From contig NZ_BLXY01000009.1 in NCBI RefSeq assembly GCF_014193585.1, positions 1 through 64,000 on the forward strand: DNA of 64,000 nucleotides, in the 5' to 3' direction. The position numbers were made by a program, and so were the translations under genes. Positions within the stretch are counted from its first letter, which is position 1; each line of letters begins with the position of its first letter. Source of the stretch: Geomonas paludis (GTDB lineage: Bacteria > Desulfobacterota > Desulfuromonadia > Geobacterales > Geobacteraceae). This document shows, piece by piece, positions 24,610-33,262 of the stretch. The notes beneath the pieces were generated by a model. It did no database searches, was not told the DNA's origin, and worked only from the letters and a program-made list of their open reading frames with translations.

Positions 24610-24798
24610 ATGGCATGCAACAAAGAGGGGCACAGCGAGCACATCTGCGCCCTGACCGCTAAGGGTGAGATAGACAAGGTTCACCAGCTCACGCTGCACC
24701 CCACCGTCGAATGCGGCAACTGCGGCGCCAAGGCCAAGGAGATCGACGCGGTCTGCGATCCGATACAGCTCCCAGAGGCGGGGTGGCTGGGGGATTGA
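24610..24798 (+). CDS. Small cysteine-containing protein of unknown function
   Basis: 62 aa. AAGGAGG stands 9 bases before the ATG. The N-terminal half reads MACNKEGHSEHICALTAKGE; the later VECGNCGAKA gives a CxxC pair, and further Cys residues are at the start, in HICAL and in AVCDP, so a zinc ribbon is possible. The last ten codons (IQLPEAGWLGD) are repeated almost exactly at 26276-26310, outside any gene, as the left end of the duplication described below. I do not recognise the family. Confidence 0.65.
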   Translation: MACNKEGHSEHICALTAKGEIDKVHQLTLHPTVECGNCGAKAKEIDAVCDPIQLPEAGWLGD

Positions 24799-24841
24799 AG
24801 CTGGCAGTGGCGTGCGGGATTGTCGACTTCACTGCACGAGG

Positions 24842-24960
24842 AGGGGACTGGCTCCGCCAGGTGCCTGTCCCCTTTGGGGTTGGGGCTTGGGTAAGGTGGC
24901 TGGGCGGAAGGGAGCGTTCCGCTAGAGGGACAGGCACCGAAACGGAGCCAGTCCCTTCTG
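24842..24960. repeat. Dispersed repeat family B, copy 3 (inverted pair)
   Basis: AGGGGACTGGCTCCGCCAGG with TGCCTGTCCCC and, inverted, AGAGGGACAGGCACC with GGAGCCAGTCCCTTC, separated by about 50 bases including GCTGGGCGGAAGGGAGCGTT. Confidence 0.88.
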
Positions 24961-24985
24961 CTATCGCCCGCTAATAGAGCAACAT

Positions 24986-25020
24986 AAAAGGGGAAAGTCG
25001 TTAGACTTTCCCCCTTTTCT
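24986..25020. terminator. Duplicated helicase terminator, unit A copy
   Basis: AAAAGGGGAAAGTC and GACTTTCCCCCTTTT pair around GTTA. It is the counterpart of 26520-26556. Confidence 0.8.
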
Positions 25021-25034
25021 TTTTCCGCTGCAGC

Positions 25035-25214
25035 CTACCTGCCGCTGCGCCGGGCGGCGTGGTTGCCGGGACGCTGCGCACCGGCGCGCTGCCCTTCACC
25101 CGCGCCCTGGCCGGCCGGGCGGTTGCCGCCCTGGCGCTGCCCGGCTTGGTGACGGTTGCCGCCGGGGCCGCGGGATGCGCCGGGACCACGGCTGTTGCCG
25201 GGCTGGGAAGGCCT
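25035..25214 (-). pseudogene. Detached 3' fragment of the DEAD-box helicase gene
   Basis: These 180 bases equal the last 60 codons of the helicase at 26581-26760 with about four substitutions and no length change, stop codon included. There is no start or helicase core; upstream lies the transposase inverted repeat. It encodes only the Gly/Arg-rich tail and is not expected to be expressed. Confidence 0.88.
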
Positions 25215-26275
25215 GAGGGAGAGGGGTCAGCCCTTGACACGAGACAACTTCGCCTCTAATTCCTCGATCTCCTCGCGCAGTCTTGAGTTTGTAATGACAT
25301 CTCTGACAAAACGTTGATACGCCTTGGCGACTGCCACGCCGCTCATCCCGACAATCTCGCCTATCTCATGGTTTGTTGCAGACGTACGTCTTTTCAAGAT
25401 GTATAGAATCTTCTTTTTGAATTCATTTTGCCCCTTCTCTTTTAGCGCATCCGGTGACATCTGAAACATCAAGCCTACGGCTGATAAAACATCACTTGCG
25501 AGTTCCGATGCGGATAAGGCCTTGCGATAAGAAGTCTCTTCTCTCTCTAGCCGATGAACTTCAATTCTCGACAGCGCGTCCTTTATAAAGTTGGTCCTGC
25601 CAAGTATGATGCCACCGTAGAGGTTCGTTAGCGGACTCGCCTGCTCTACTTCCGTCACTGAGTCAACAAAAGTTCCATACTTCTTACGTGCCTCCCTTGG
25701 TACAGAAGAAAGCATCCCAAGAATAGTGGAGGTAGTAACGAACGTGGCCTTCTCAGAACCTATGTAAGTCCTATAACTGCTATGAGCGTAATCAGATGGT
25801 TTCGCCACCAAATGTGCACGCACCGGATTCAAGTGCACGTACCGACTCAGCTCAAGCAGGTACGTGTCAGTATCCACAACTATTGACTTAAACCGTCCTT
25901 GAAAAAGATGTCCGCAACGCTTTCTCTTGATGTTTGTGTACGTGCTGTAAGAGCTGTTCAGGTAGTGCATTATCTTGCTCAGATTCGACTCCGGCGTCTC
26001 AACGATCAAGTGGTAATGATTCGTCATCAGAGCGAAGGCATGCAGGTTGAAACCAAACTTGTCGACTGCCTCAGACAAGTACTCCTTGAACTTGAAGTAG
26101 TCCCTTTGGTCGAAAAAGATATTGTGGCGCTCATTTCCTCTGGACGTCACATGGTAGAATGCTCCTTCGTATTCCAGCCGTAGTGGTCGGGCCATCAGTC
26201 ACCTCCCCTTTGAACTGGGAAGAGCATACCCCTTACCGCCGATTTGTCCCGTGTCCAGGGCTGACCCCCCTGCCG
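25215..26275 (-). mobile_element. REP-associated tyrosine transposase element
   Basis: A 1.06-kb element bounded by imperfect inverted repeats: GGGGTCAGCCCTTGACAC at 25223-25240 and its complement GTGTCCAGGGCTGACCCC at 26251-26268. It contains one transposase gene. It fits exactly between duplication units A and B. IS200/REP-type Y1 transposases move through single-strand intermediates and do not make long target duplications, so the flanking copies need another explanation. The GGTCAGCCC ends differ from both families A and B. Confidence 0.85.
25227..26195 (-). CDS. REP-associated tyrosine transposase (Y1, RAYT type) with C-terminal extension
   Basis: 322 aa. The N-terminal Y1_Tnp domain (about 1-150) opens MARPLRLEYEGAFYHVTSRG, has the metal-binding HUH motif in MTNHYHLIVE and the family block GHLFQGRFKSIVVD followed by RYVHLNPVRAHLV. 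The C-terminal 150 residues hold a helix-turn-helix-like region (TSATNHEIGEIVGMSGVAVA). Such enzymes cut single-stranded REP hairpins. Typical RAYTs are 140-230 aa, so this belongs to the long group. Its A+T content is visibly higher than its neighbours, a sign of transfer. The stop codon lies inside the left inverted repeat. Confidence 0.93.
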   Translation of the reverse strand: MARPLRLEYEGAFYHVTSRGNERHNIFFDQRDYFKFKEYLSEAVDKFGFNLHAFALMTNHYHLIVETPESNLSKIMHYLNSSYSTYTNIKRKRCGHLFQGRFKSIVVDTDTYLLELSRYVHLNPVRAHLVAKPSDYAHSSYRTYIGSEKATFVTTSTILGMLSSVPREARKKYGTFVDSVTEVEQASPLTNLYGGIILGRTNFIKDALSRIEVHRLEREETSYRKALSASELASDVLSAVGLMFQMSPDALKEKGQNEFKKKILYILKRRTSATNHEIGEIVGMSGVAVAKAYQRFVRDVITNSRLREEIEELEAKLSRVKG

Positions 26276-26383
26276 GATACAGCTCCCAGAGGCGGGGTGG
26301 CTGGGGGACTGAGGCTGACAGCGGCAATTAAAAAGGTCCTATGAGCCATCCGTGTTCATTCTCCACCCAGCCTTCACCGAAGG

Positions 26384-26494
26384 AGGGGACTGGCTCCGCA
26401 AGGTGCCTGTCCCCTTAGGCTTGGGTAAGGTGGCTGGGCGGAAGAGAGCGTTCCGCTAGAGGGACAGGCACCGAAACGGAGCCAGTCCCTTCTG
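26384..26494. repeat. Dispersed repeat family B, copy 4 (inverted pair)
   Basis: AGGGGACTGGCTCCGCAAGG with TGCCTGTCCCC (one change from the other copies) and inverted AGAGGGACAGGCACC with GGAGCCAGTCCCTTC. Confidence 0.88.
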
Positions 26495-26519
26495 CTATCA
26501 CCCCCCTAATAGAGCAATA

Positions 26520-26556
26520 AAAAAAGGGGAAAGTCGCGAGACTTTCCCCTTTTCTA
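26520..26556. terminator. Terminator of the DEAD-box helicase gene
   Basis: AAAAAGGGGAAAGTC and GACTTTCCCCTTTT form a stem around GCGA; on the minus strand it is followed by a T run. It lies 25 bases after the helicase stop. Confidence 0.85.
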
Positions 26557-26580
26557 TTTTGCTGCGATGACCGCTGCAGC

Positions 26581-27999
26581 CTACCTGCCGCTGCGGCGGG
26601 CGGCGTGGTTGCCGGGACGCTGCGCACCGGCGCGCTGCCCTTCACCGGCGCCCTGGCCGGCGGGACGGTTGCCGCCCTGGCGCTGCCCGGCTTGGTGACG
26701 GTTGCCGCCGGGGCCGCGGGATGCGCCGGGACCACGGCTGTTGCCGGGCTGGGAAGGCCTTCCCCCGGCGGGAGCGCTCTTGGCCTCGGCGGGCTTGCCC
26801 GCAGCCGGAGCGGCCTGCTTCCTTCTCTGCGGCTCGCGGGGCGGACGGGCGAACTCCTCGTCCTTCTTGGGCGCCGGCACGGTGTAGTCGAATCCTTCCA
26901 CGCGGCGCCGCTCGATCTTCGCGCCCAGCACGCGCTCGATGCTGCGCACCATCTGCTCGTCTTCGCCGGTCACCATGGTGAAGGCGTCGCCGGTCTTGGC
27001 GGCGCGGCCGGTGCGGCCGATCCGGTGCGTGTACGCCTCGGGGGTGTCGGGGATGTCGTAGTTGATGACGTGCGAGATCAGCGAGACGTCGATGCCGCGG
27101 GCGGCGATATCGGTGGCCACCATGATCTGGTAGGTGCCGTCCCTAAAGCCGTCCAGGGCCGCCTGCCTGCGGTTTTGCGACAGGTTCCCCTGCAGGCTGG
27201 TCGCCTTGTAGCCGCTCTTCTCCAACTGCTCGCCGAGCCTCTTGGCGCGGTACTTGGTCTTGGTGAAGATGAGCACGCTCTCGGTGTCGGTGTGCTTCAA
27301 GAGCTCGAAGAGAAGCGGGGTCTTCAGGTGCTGCCCCACCGGGTAGAGCGCGTGGGAGACGGTGGCGGCAGGGGCGGTGCGGCTCACCTGCACCGTCACC
27401 GGGCGGCACAGGATCTCGTGCGCCAGCCGGCGGATGTCGTCGGGCATGGTGGCGGAGAACATGAGGTTCTGCCGCTTGCCGGGAAGCGCGCGCAGGATCT
27501 TCCTCACGTCGGGGAGAAAGCCCATGTCGAACATCTGGTCCGCCTCGTCCAGCACCAGCACCTCGACGCCGGAGAGATCCACGGTCCCCTGGGAGATGTG
27601 ATCGAGAAGGCGCCCCGGGCAGGCGACCACGATGTCGGTCCCTTCCTTGAGCTTCTTGATCTGGGTGTTGATGTTGACGCCGCCGTAGACGGTGATGCTT
27701 TTCAGGCGGGTCTGCTGCGCCAGCGCGTTGAGCGATTCGTTGATCTGCTCGGCGAGCTCGCGGGTGGGGGCGAGCACGAGGCCGCGCACCTTGCCGCGGT
27801 GTCCCTCCACCAGTCGGTGCAGCATGGGAAGCCCGAAGGCGGCGGTCTTGCCGGTGCCGGTCTGGGCCAGCCCGAGCACGTCCTGACCGGCGATCACCGC
27901 CGGAATGGCCTGCAACTGGATGGGGGTGGGGGTCTGGTACCCCACGGCCTCTACGCCTGCCTGGACCTTGGGGTGCAAGTTAAACTGTTTGAATTCCAC
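26581..27999 (-). CDS. DEAD-box RNA helicase, RhlE-like
   Basis: 472 aa. All helicase motifs are present: Q motif (GYQTPTPIQLQAIP), Walker A AQTGTGKTAAF, PTRELAEQ, VLDEADQMFDMGF (DEAD), SAT, then VATDIAARGIDV and YTHRIGRTGRAAKTG. After about residue 370 comes a Gly/Arg/Pro-rich basic tail (SRGPGASRGPGGNRHQAG) that would bind RNA. It remodels ribosomal or messenger RNA. The GTG at 27999 has CAGGAG 6-11 bases upstream and matches the helicase N terminus; the longer open frame overlaps a hairpin. Its last 60 codons are the source, or the copy, of the fragment at 25035. Confidence 0.93.
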   Translation of the reverse strand: MEFKQFNLHPKVQAGVEAVGYQTPTPIQLQAIPAVIAGQDVLGLAQTGTGKTAAFGLPMLHRLVEGHRGKVRGLVLAPTRELAEQINESLNALAQQTRLKSITVYGGVNINTQIKKLKEGTDIVVACPGRLLDHISQGTVDLSGVEVLVLDEADQMFDMGFLPDVRKILRALPGKRQNLMFSATMPDDIRRLAHEILCRPVTVQVSRTAPAATVSHALYPVGQHLKTPLLFELLKHTDTESVLIFTKTKYRAKRLGEQLEKSGYKATSLQGNLSQNRRQAALDGFRDGTYQIMVATDIAARGIDVSLISHVINYDIPDTPEAYTHRIGRTGRAAKTGDAFTMVTGEDEQMVRSIERVLGAKIERRRVEGFDYTVPAPKKDEEFARPPREPQRRKQAAPAAGKPAEAKSAPAGGRPSQPGNSRGPGASRGPGGNRHQAGQRQGGNRPAGQGAGEGQRAGAQRPGNHAARRSGR

Positions 28000-28028
28000 T
28001 GATACTCCTGTTTCTTGGTGTGACGCCA

Positions 28029-28062
28029 CAAAAAACCCCAGAAGCCTGAAAGGCCCATGGGG
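28029..28062 (-). terminator. Intrinsic terminator in the helicase leader (attenuator or upstream terminator)
   Basis: Minus-strand CCCCATGGGCCTTTCAGGCT with TCTGGGG and six T forms a stable hairpin 30 bases upstream of the helicase GTG and about 170 bases after the preceding minus-strand gene. It may end that transcript, or act as an attenuator if the helicase promoter lies further upstream. Confidence 0.75.
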
Positions 28063-28234
28063 TCCGTGACTCATTAGAAATGGGACTATACCACGAAACG
28101 GGAGAAAAGAGGGCTCAAATTTATCTAATACTGCGCTTTTCCGTCAGAAAGGCTTCCCCCCCCGCCCTGCCCCCCCGGGAGAAGGAGGAGAGCCCGGAGT
28201 CGGCAGGTGCGGGAGGAGGTTGCCAACCATGGGA

Positions 28235-28846
28235 TCAGTGGCGATCCCGGTAGTCGCGACGGTCGTCCCTATGGTCATCGCGGCGGTCGTCGCGGCGATC
28301 ATCCCGGTGCCCGTCACGATATCCGTTGCGGTAGCCGTCGCGGTAGTAATCCTTGCGCTCGCCCCAGCGCCCGTCGCGGCGCTCGGCCACCGGACGGTAC
28401 CAGTTACCGCGGTAGCGCTCGCGGTCGCTCAGGTAGGTGCGGTACTCGTGGTCGCGGTAGTAACGGATCTGCTCGTGGCGGTGCCGGTGCAGCCCGTAGG
28501 GGAGGTAGCGCGGCGCCACGTAGGTCCACGGTCCGCGGTAGCTGCCGGCCGTGTACCAGTAACCACCCCGGTACTGGTAGTAGCTGTTGTCCATGTAGAC
28601 CACGTCGTAGGGAAGCCCCACCGAGACGTAGAAGCCCAGGGCCGGCGAGTAGATGAAGCTGGGGGGCTCGGCATAGGCCACCGGGCCCGCAGGGGGCGGG
28701 TAGGCGACCGGTGCGGGGTACACCACCGGTGCCGGCGGAGCGACGGCGACCGGAAGACCTATGTTGACGCTGAAATCCACCCTTGCCTGGGCCGTGGCGG
28801 CTCCGGCAAGTACGATGACGAATGCAAGTGCGATGAGCTTTTTCAT
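28235..28846 (-). CDS. Secreted Tyr/Pro-rich protein with a charged Asp-Arg repeat tail
   Basis: 203 aa. Signal peptide MKKLIALAFVIVLAGAATAQA. The mature part has Pro/Val-rich spacers (VAPPAPVVYPAPVAYPPPAG), a Tyr/Trp-rich core (YYQYRGGYWYTAGSYRGPW, close to the YXWGXW-type repeats of cell-surface proteins), and a tail of about 35 residues made of DDRRDDHRDDRR-type repeats. Envelope location is likely; function is unknown. The DNA of the tail is itself repetitive and may vary in length between strains. Confidence 0.8.
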   Translation of the reverse strand: MKKLIALAFVIVLAGAATAQARVDFSVNIGLPVAVAPPAPVVYPAPVAYPPPAGPVAYAEPPSFIYSPALGFYVSVGLPYDVVYMDNSYYQYRGGYWYTAGSYRGPWTYVAPRYLPYGLHRHRHEQIRYYRDHEYRTYLSDRERYRGNWYRPVAERRDGRWGERKDYYRDGYRNGYRDGHRDDRRDDRRDDHRDDRRDYRDRH

Positions 28847-29085
28847 GATCTTCTCCTTGCGGCCTCAGGCCGTCTTCCTTTCAGATGATCCTTGGCGTAC
28901 TTCGTTTGCGGCCGCCATGACTTGGCGACCGGGTCCATTCATTCTTTGATTATCAAGCTAACAGCACAATAAGGAACAATTGTGGAGCAAATGTGGAATT
29001 TGTATCTGACTCAAAGATGCCATTGGCACATTCACGGCAACTATGTTAATAACTAAGCTGTACGCACACTTAAACGGTGGATCAC

Positions 29086-30534
29086 ATGAAGTTAAGGATC
29101 AAATACAGGCTTTTGTTCACCATGCTGGCGGCAACCGGGGTTGTTGTCGTGTGCATGTTCCTCATCATGCAGTGGAGCGTCGGACACGGCTTTCTCGCCT
29201 ACGTGAACACCATGGAGAAGGATCGGCTGCAACGCCTGGCCCATGTGCTGGAGCAGTCCTACGGCCGTAGCGGCAACTGGGGCTTCCTGCAGCAGGAGCC
29301 CTCCACCTGGTTTGACGTCGTTGCCGCCACCCGGGAGGGGCGCGAAGGTGGCGACAGCGACAACGCCCAGCGCAGGATGGGGCGGCGCGGCTTTGCCAAC
29401 CTGAGCGGCCAGGGGCAGCACAATCCGCAGCGCTTCGCCTACCGCTTCGAAGGGCGCGTGGTGCTGCTCGATCGGGACAAGCACCTCATCCAGGGGACCC
29501 AAGGCAGCCTCGATACCGCGCAGGTCAAGAAGCTCACCAGCGACGGCGAGGTGATCGGGTACCTGGCGCTGCGCCCGCGACAGCGGCTCACCGACACCTA
29601 CCAGCTCCTCTTCGTGAAGCAGCAAAAGCTGACCATGGGGCTTGTCGCGATCGTGATGCTGCTCGTGTCGGCGGCGCTCTCGCTCCCCTTGGCGCACCGC
29701 CTGGTCGAACCGATCAAGAGGCTTGCCGCCTCCATGCACCGGCTCGCCTCCGGCGAGTACGACACCAGGGTGCCGGTGGCATCGAGCGACGAACTGGGGC
29801 AGTTGGCGCGCGACTTCAACACCCTGGCCCTCTCCCTGGAGAACAACGAACGGGCGCGGCGGCGCTACCTGGCCGACATCTCGCACGAACTGCGCACGCC
29901 GCTCTCCATCCTGCGCGGTGAAATCGAGGCGCTGCAGGACGGGGTGCGGCCCCTGGGGCCGGATTCCATGCGCTCCCTGCACGCCGAGGTGATGCATCTC
30001 AGCCGGCTGGTGGAAGACCTGTACCAGATCTCCATGTCCGACATAGGTGCGCTCAACTACCGCAAGGAACTGGTCGACCTGACCGAGCTCCTGGAAGACG
30101 CACTGGAACCGTTTTCCGCCAAGTTCCGCGGGAAGAACATCGCCCTGCGGCAGCAGCTTCCCGACGACGACCTGATCGTCTTCGCGGACGGGGTGCGCCT
30201 GAACCAGCTTTTCAGCAACCTTTTGGACAATTCGCTCAAGTACACCGACCAGGGGGGCGAGCTCTCGGTACGGCTCAGGCGTGACGGCGGCCGGGCCGTG
30301 GTGGAGTTCGCCGATTCGGCACCGGGTGTGCAGCCCGAGGAACTGCCCCGGCTCTTCGACCGGCTGTTCCGGGTGGAGAACTCGCGCAACCGGGCCCTGG
30401 GCGGCGCGGGGCTCGGGCTCGCCATCTGCAAGAACATCGTCGAGGCGCACGAGGGGACCATCGCGGCGCTCCCCTCCCCCAGGGGGGGGGTGCTGATCAG
30501 GATCGAACTGCCGCTTACCGGGAGCAGGACATGA
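29086..30534 (+). CDS. Membrane sensor histidine kinase, BaeS-like
   Basis: 482 aa. Two membrane segments (about 8-30 and 180-205) enclose a periplasmic sensor; a HAMP domain (about 205-260, VEPIKRLAASMHRLASGEYD) leads to HisKA with the phospho-His in YLADISHELRTPLS and an HATPase with DNSLKYTDQGG and GGAGLGLAI. The ATG at 29086 is chosen; an in-frame GTG three codons earlier is possible. The stop overlaps the regulator ATG (ATGA). BaeS-type kinases sense envelope stress, but the signal here is not known. Confidence 0.92.
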   Translation: MKLRIKYRLLFTMLAATGVVVVCMFLIMQWSVGHGFLAYVNTMEKDRLQRLAHVLEQSYGRSGNWGFLQQEPSTWFDVVAATREGREGGDSDNAQRRMGRRGFANLSGQGQHNPQRFAYRFEGRVVLLDRDKHLIQGTQGSLDTAQVKKLTSDGEVIGYLALRPRQRLTDTYQLLFVKQQKLTMGLVAIVMLLVSAALSLPLAHRLVEPIKRLAASMHRLASGEYDTRVPVASSDELGQLARDFNTLALSLENNERARRRYLADISHELRTPLSILRGEIEALQDGVRPLGPDSMRSLHAEVMHLSRLVEDLYQISMSDIGALNYRKELVDLTELLEDALEPFSAKFRGKNIALRQQLPDDDLIVFADGVRLNQLFSNLLDNSLKYTDQGGELSVRLRRDGGRAVVEFADSAPGVQPEELPRLFDRLFRVENSRNRALGGAGLGLAICKNIVEAHEGTIAALPSPRGGVLIRIELPLTGSRT

Positions 30535-31208
30535 CACAGACCATCATGATCGTGGAAGACGAGGAAAAACTGGCCAGCCTGTTGGGTGACTATCTCAAGC
30601 AATCCGGCTTCGACACCGTCTGGATCGCCAACGGCACCGAGGTGGTGCCGCGGGTGCGCGAGCGGCAGCCCGACCTCGTGCTGCTCGACCTGATGCTCCC
30701 CGGGCGCGACGGGCTGGATATCTGCAAGGAGATACGCACCTTCTCGCAACTCCCCATCATCATGATCACGGCGCGGGTCGAGGAGATCGACCGGCTGCTC
30801 GGCCTGGAGCTTGGCGCCGACGACTACATCTGCAAACCCTTCAGCCCCCGCGAGGTGGTGGCGCGGGTGAAAACCGTGCTGCGCCGCAGCGTCGAGCAGC
30901 CGACGCCCTCCGCCGGGGGGCTCACGCTGGACCCGGACCGCTACTCGGCCCAGTGGCAGGGGCACGACCTCGACCTGACCGTGGTCGAGTTCAAACTGCT
31001 GCACTTTCTCTACCTGAACCCGGGGCGCATCTACTCCCGCACTCAGCTGATGGACCGCATCTATTCGGACCAGCGCATCGTGAGCGACCGGACCATCGAC
31101 AGCCACATCAAGAAGCTGCGCAAGAAGATCTCCGCCGTCGCTCCGGACCAGGAGCTGATTCATTCCATCTACGGCGCCGGCTACAAGTACGAACCGCCGG
31201 GGGGCTAG
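30531..31208 (+). CDS. OmpR-family response regulator, BaeR-like
   Basis: 225 aa. Receiver with Asp in LLDLMLPGRDGLDI (near residue 52) and Lys in YICKPF; C-terminal winged helix (LDLTVVEFKLLHFLYLNPG, then DRTIDSHIKKLRKKI and a terminal YGAGYKYE). It binds DNA when phosphorylated by the coupled kinase upstream. Confidence 0.94.
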   Translation: MTQTIMIVEDEEKLASLLGDYLKQSGFDTVWIANGTEVVPRVRERQPDLVLLDLMLPGRDGLDICKEIRTFSQLPIIMITARVEEIDRLLGLELGADDYICKPFSPREVVARVKTVLRRSVEQPTPSAGGLTLDPDRYSAQWQGHDLDLTVVEFKLLHFLYLNPGRIYSRTQLMDRIYSDQRIVSDRTIDSHIKKLRKKISAVAPDQELIHSIYGAGYKYEPPGG

Positions 31209-31482
31209 CTAGCTCCCGCTCCGCCCCCGCATCACGCCTCCGCCCGCTCCGAAATTGCCCACCAGCCGGTCACCACCCACGTTTAAATCTCTATCAGGTC
31301 CTCCGTCACTGCCTGTGTCGAGCCATCCCCTCATTGGCACCACGGTTTGCGCCAAGCAATGCGACGAACCAAACACAGGCAGTGAGACAAAACGAACTCC
31401 TACCTTCCAAAAGTACCATTCATTAAAAGATGAGACAGTCGATACCTTCACTATGGCAAACAACGGCCTTTAGGAGGGCAAA
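31209..31482. other. Non-coding gap before the chemoreceptor gene
   Basis: No gene, terminator or clear promoter is evident. A TTGGCACCACGGTTTGCGCC segment (31334-31353) recalls a sigma54 -24/-12 promoter but its GG-GC spacing is one base too long. Confidence 0.5.
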
Positions 31483-33171
31483 ATGCTTAAGAACATGAAG
31501 ATCGGAACAAGATTGATGCTAAGCTTCGGCGCCATCCTGCTTCTGCTGATAGCTGTAGCAGTCACAGGCTACTGGGGGATAAAGGCGAACGAGAAGGTGG
31601 TGGACGGCTTGTTTGCCACCGAGGGAAAGCTAGCGGAGCATGCTTCCAGGGCGAGGGCGAACATCGTTGGCATGAGACGGTTCGAGAAGGACATCTTGCT
31701 GAACATCGCGGAGCAGGCCAAGGTCGCGGAATACAGCGCGAAATGGACGGAAGAGGCTAACAAAGCGACAGATCGTATCGCGGATCTGGAAAAAGCTGCC
31801 GTTGACGCAGACGACAAGGAAGACATAAAGACGATTAAAGACAATTTCGCCGGTTACAAAGCTGGCTTCGGCAAGGTCATCGGCGCCATTCAAAGCGGAA
31901 AGATCAAGACGGCAGTCGAAGGGAATAACGCCCTTGCTGAATTCAAAGGCGAGACCTATAAGATGGAGGAAACCGCCGTCAAGCTGGCGCAGGCGGCAAC
32001 GAAGTCCCTGGCCGCGGCTTCCGAGATTATCGACAAGGCTGTCATGAAGGTCGAGAAAATGCTGGTCGGCGCCACCCTGCTGGCCGTGTTGCTCTGTATC
32101 CTGCTGAGTGTCTTGGTTACTCGCAGCATCAAGGTTCCTCTTCAAAAAGGAGTCGAGACCGCTGACAGGCTCGCCGCAGGGGACCTGACCTTCGAGATCG
32201 GCGCTACCACCAAGGACGAGACGGGCCAGCTTCTCGCGGCGATGGGCACGATGCTGAACAAGTTAAAGGATGTGGTGACGGAGGTGAAGGCCGCCACCGA
32301 CTACGTGGCCCAGGGGAGCCAGGAGCTCTCCTCCAGTTCGGAAGAGATGTCACAGGGTGCGAGCGAGCAGGCGGCCGCAGCGGAGGAAGCGTCCTCAAGC
32401 ATGGAGCAGATGACCTCCAACATCCGCCAGAACGCGGACAACGCGATCCAGACCGAAAAGATCGCGGTCAAGTCGGCGGAAGACGCCAAAGACGGCGGCA
32501 AGGCGGTGCAGGAAACCGTCTACGCCATGAAGGAGATCGCCAGCAAGATCAACATCATCGAGGAGATCGCGCGCCAGACCAACCTGCTGGCCCTGAATGC
32601 CGCCATCGAGGCGGCCCGTGCCGGCGAGCACGGCAAAGGTTTCGCGGTGGTGGCCAGCGAGGTGAGGAAACTCGCGGAGCGCAGCCAAAAAGCTGCCGGT
32701 GAAATTTCCGAGCTTTCCGCCAACAGCGTGAACATAGCGGAAAGGGCCGGCGAACTGCTGGCCAAGATGGTCCCGGACATTCAGAAGACCGCCGAACTGG
32801 TCCAGGAGATCAGCGCCGCCAGCCGCGAACAGGACACCGGCGCGGAGCAGATCAACAAGGCGATTCAGCAGCTCGACACGGTTATCCAGCAAAACGCCAG
32901 CGCCTCCGAGGAGATGTCCTCCACCGCCGAGGAGCTCGCCTCGCAGGCCGAGCAGCTGCAGAGCACCATCGCCTTCTTCAAGATCGGGGACGACGGCAGG
33001 GGCAGGACCAGGGCCGTGAAGACGCCGAAGGCAACCGGGAAGCCGGTCACCAAGCAGATGACCACGGCCAAAGCGGCTGTCCATACCGGCACGGCACAAA
33101 GTGGCGCGGGCCAAATGGGCAAGGCCGTCGGGGCCGACCTGGAGATGGACGAGGAGTTCGAACGCTTCTAG
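31483..33171 (+). CDS. Methyl-accepting chemotaxis protein
   Basis: 562 aa. Membrane segments at about 12-32 and 190-212 flank a four-helix-bundle-type periplasmic sensor (about 33-188). A HAMP domain (about 213-265) precedes the signalling hairpin, whose tip [20 protein letters not shown], with [13 protein letters not shown], binds CheA/CheW. Glu/Gln-rich methylation helices flank it. The tail is basic and lacks a CheR-docking pentapeptide, ending DEEFERF. GGAGGGC precedes the ATG; a terminator follows. The attractant is not known. Confidence 0.95.
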   Translation: MLKNMKIGTRLMLSFGAILLLLIAVAVTGYWGIKANEKVVDGLFATEGKLAEHASRARANIVGMRRFEKDILLNIAEQAKVAEYSAKWTEEANKATDRIADLEKAAVDADDKEDIKTIKDNFAGYKAGFGKVIGAIQSGKIKTAVEGNNALAEFKGETYKMEETAVKLAQAATKSLAAASEIIDKAVMKVEKMLVGATLLAVLLCILLSVLVTRSIKVPLQKGVETADRLAAGDLTFEIGATTKDETGQLLAAMGTMLNKLKDVVTEVKAATDYVAQGSQELSSSSEEMSQGASEQAAAAEEASSSMEQMTSNIRQNADNAIQTEKIAVKSAEDAKDGGKAVQETVYAMKEIASKINIIEEIARQTNLLALNAAIEAARAGEHGKGFAVVASEVRKLAERSQKAAGEISELSANSVNIAERAGELLAKMVPDIQKTAELVQEISAASREQDTGAEQINKAIQQLDTVIQQNASASEEMSSTAEELASQAEQLQSTIAFFKIGDDGRGRTRAVKTPKATGKPVTKQMTTAKAAVHTGTAQSGAGQMGKAVGADLEMDEEFERF

Positions 33172-33189
33172 CTTCCATTGCCGTTTGAC

Positions 33190-33245
33190 AAAAAAGCCGG
33201 GTGCCCGGTGACCGTCTTGGTCGCCTGCGGCACCCGGCTTTTTCG
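33190..33245 (+). terminator. Intrinsic terminator after the chemoreceptor gene
   Basis: AAAAAAGCCGGGTGCC and GGCACCCGGCTTTTT form a long stem with an internal branched loop. Confidence 0.88.
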
Positions 33246-33262
33246 TTGTCCGTGAGTGCTCT

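Larger units (their letters stand above)
24762..25214. repeat. Direct duplication, unit A (left of the transposase)
   Basis: This 453-base segment starts inside the 62-aa gene (GATACAGCTCCCAGAGGCGG) and ends in the helicase-derived GGCTGGGAAGGCCT. The same order of parts recurs at 26276-26760: gene tail, a family B inverted pair, a GGGGAAAGTC/GACTTTCCCC terminator and 180 bases of helicase 3' end. The helicase part differs at only about 4 of 180 positions; the spacer after the gene tail is more divergent. Confidence 0.9.
26276..26760. repeat. Direct duplication, unit B (right of the transposase)
   Basis: The 485-base counterpart of 24762-25214. It begins with the orphan tail of the 62-aa gene (26276-26312) and continues through a family B pair and a terminator into the real helicase 3' end. 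The gap 26196-26580 contains no gene: it is element end plus this unit. Confidence 0.9.

Noticed and set aside
25001-25240. A 79-codon minus-strand frame over the helicase fragment
   Set aside because: It includes part of the duplicated helicase tail and the transposase repeat; it has no independent start signal and is better treated as a pseudogene fragment.
24762-26760. Interpreting units A and B as target-site duplications of the transposase
   Set aside because: They are about 460 bases long, partly diverged and contain other repeats; Y1 transposases do not make such duplications.
29020-29038. Sigma54-like TTGGCACATTCACGGCAA before the BaeS-like kinase
   Set aside because: The -24 half fits with correct spacing but the -12 half reads CGGC in place of TTGC; too weak to annotate.
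31334-31353. Sigma54 promoter before the chemoreceptor gene (TTGGCACCACGGTTTGCGCC)
   Set aside because: The spacing between the GG and GC elements is 11 instead of 10 bases, so it is left as a weak resemblance.
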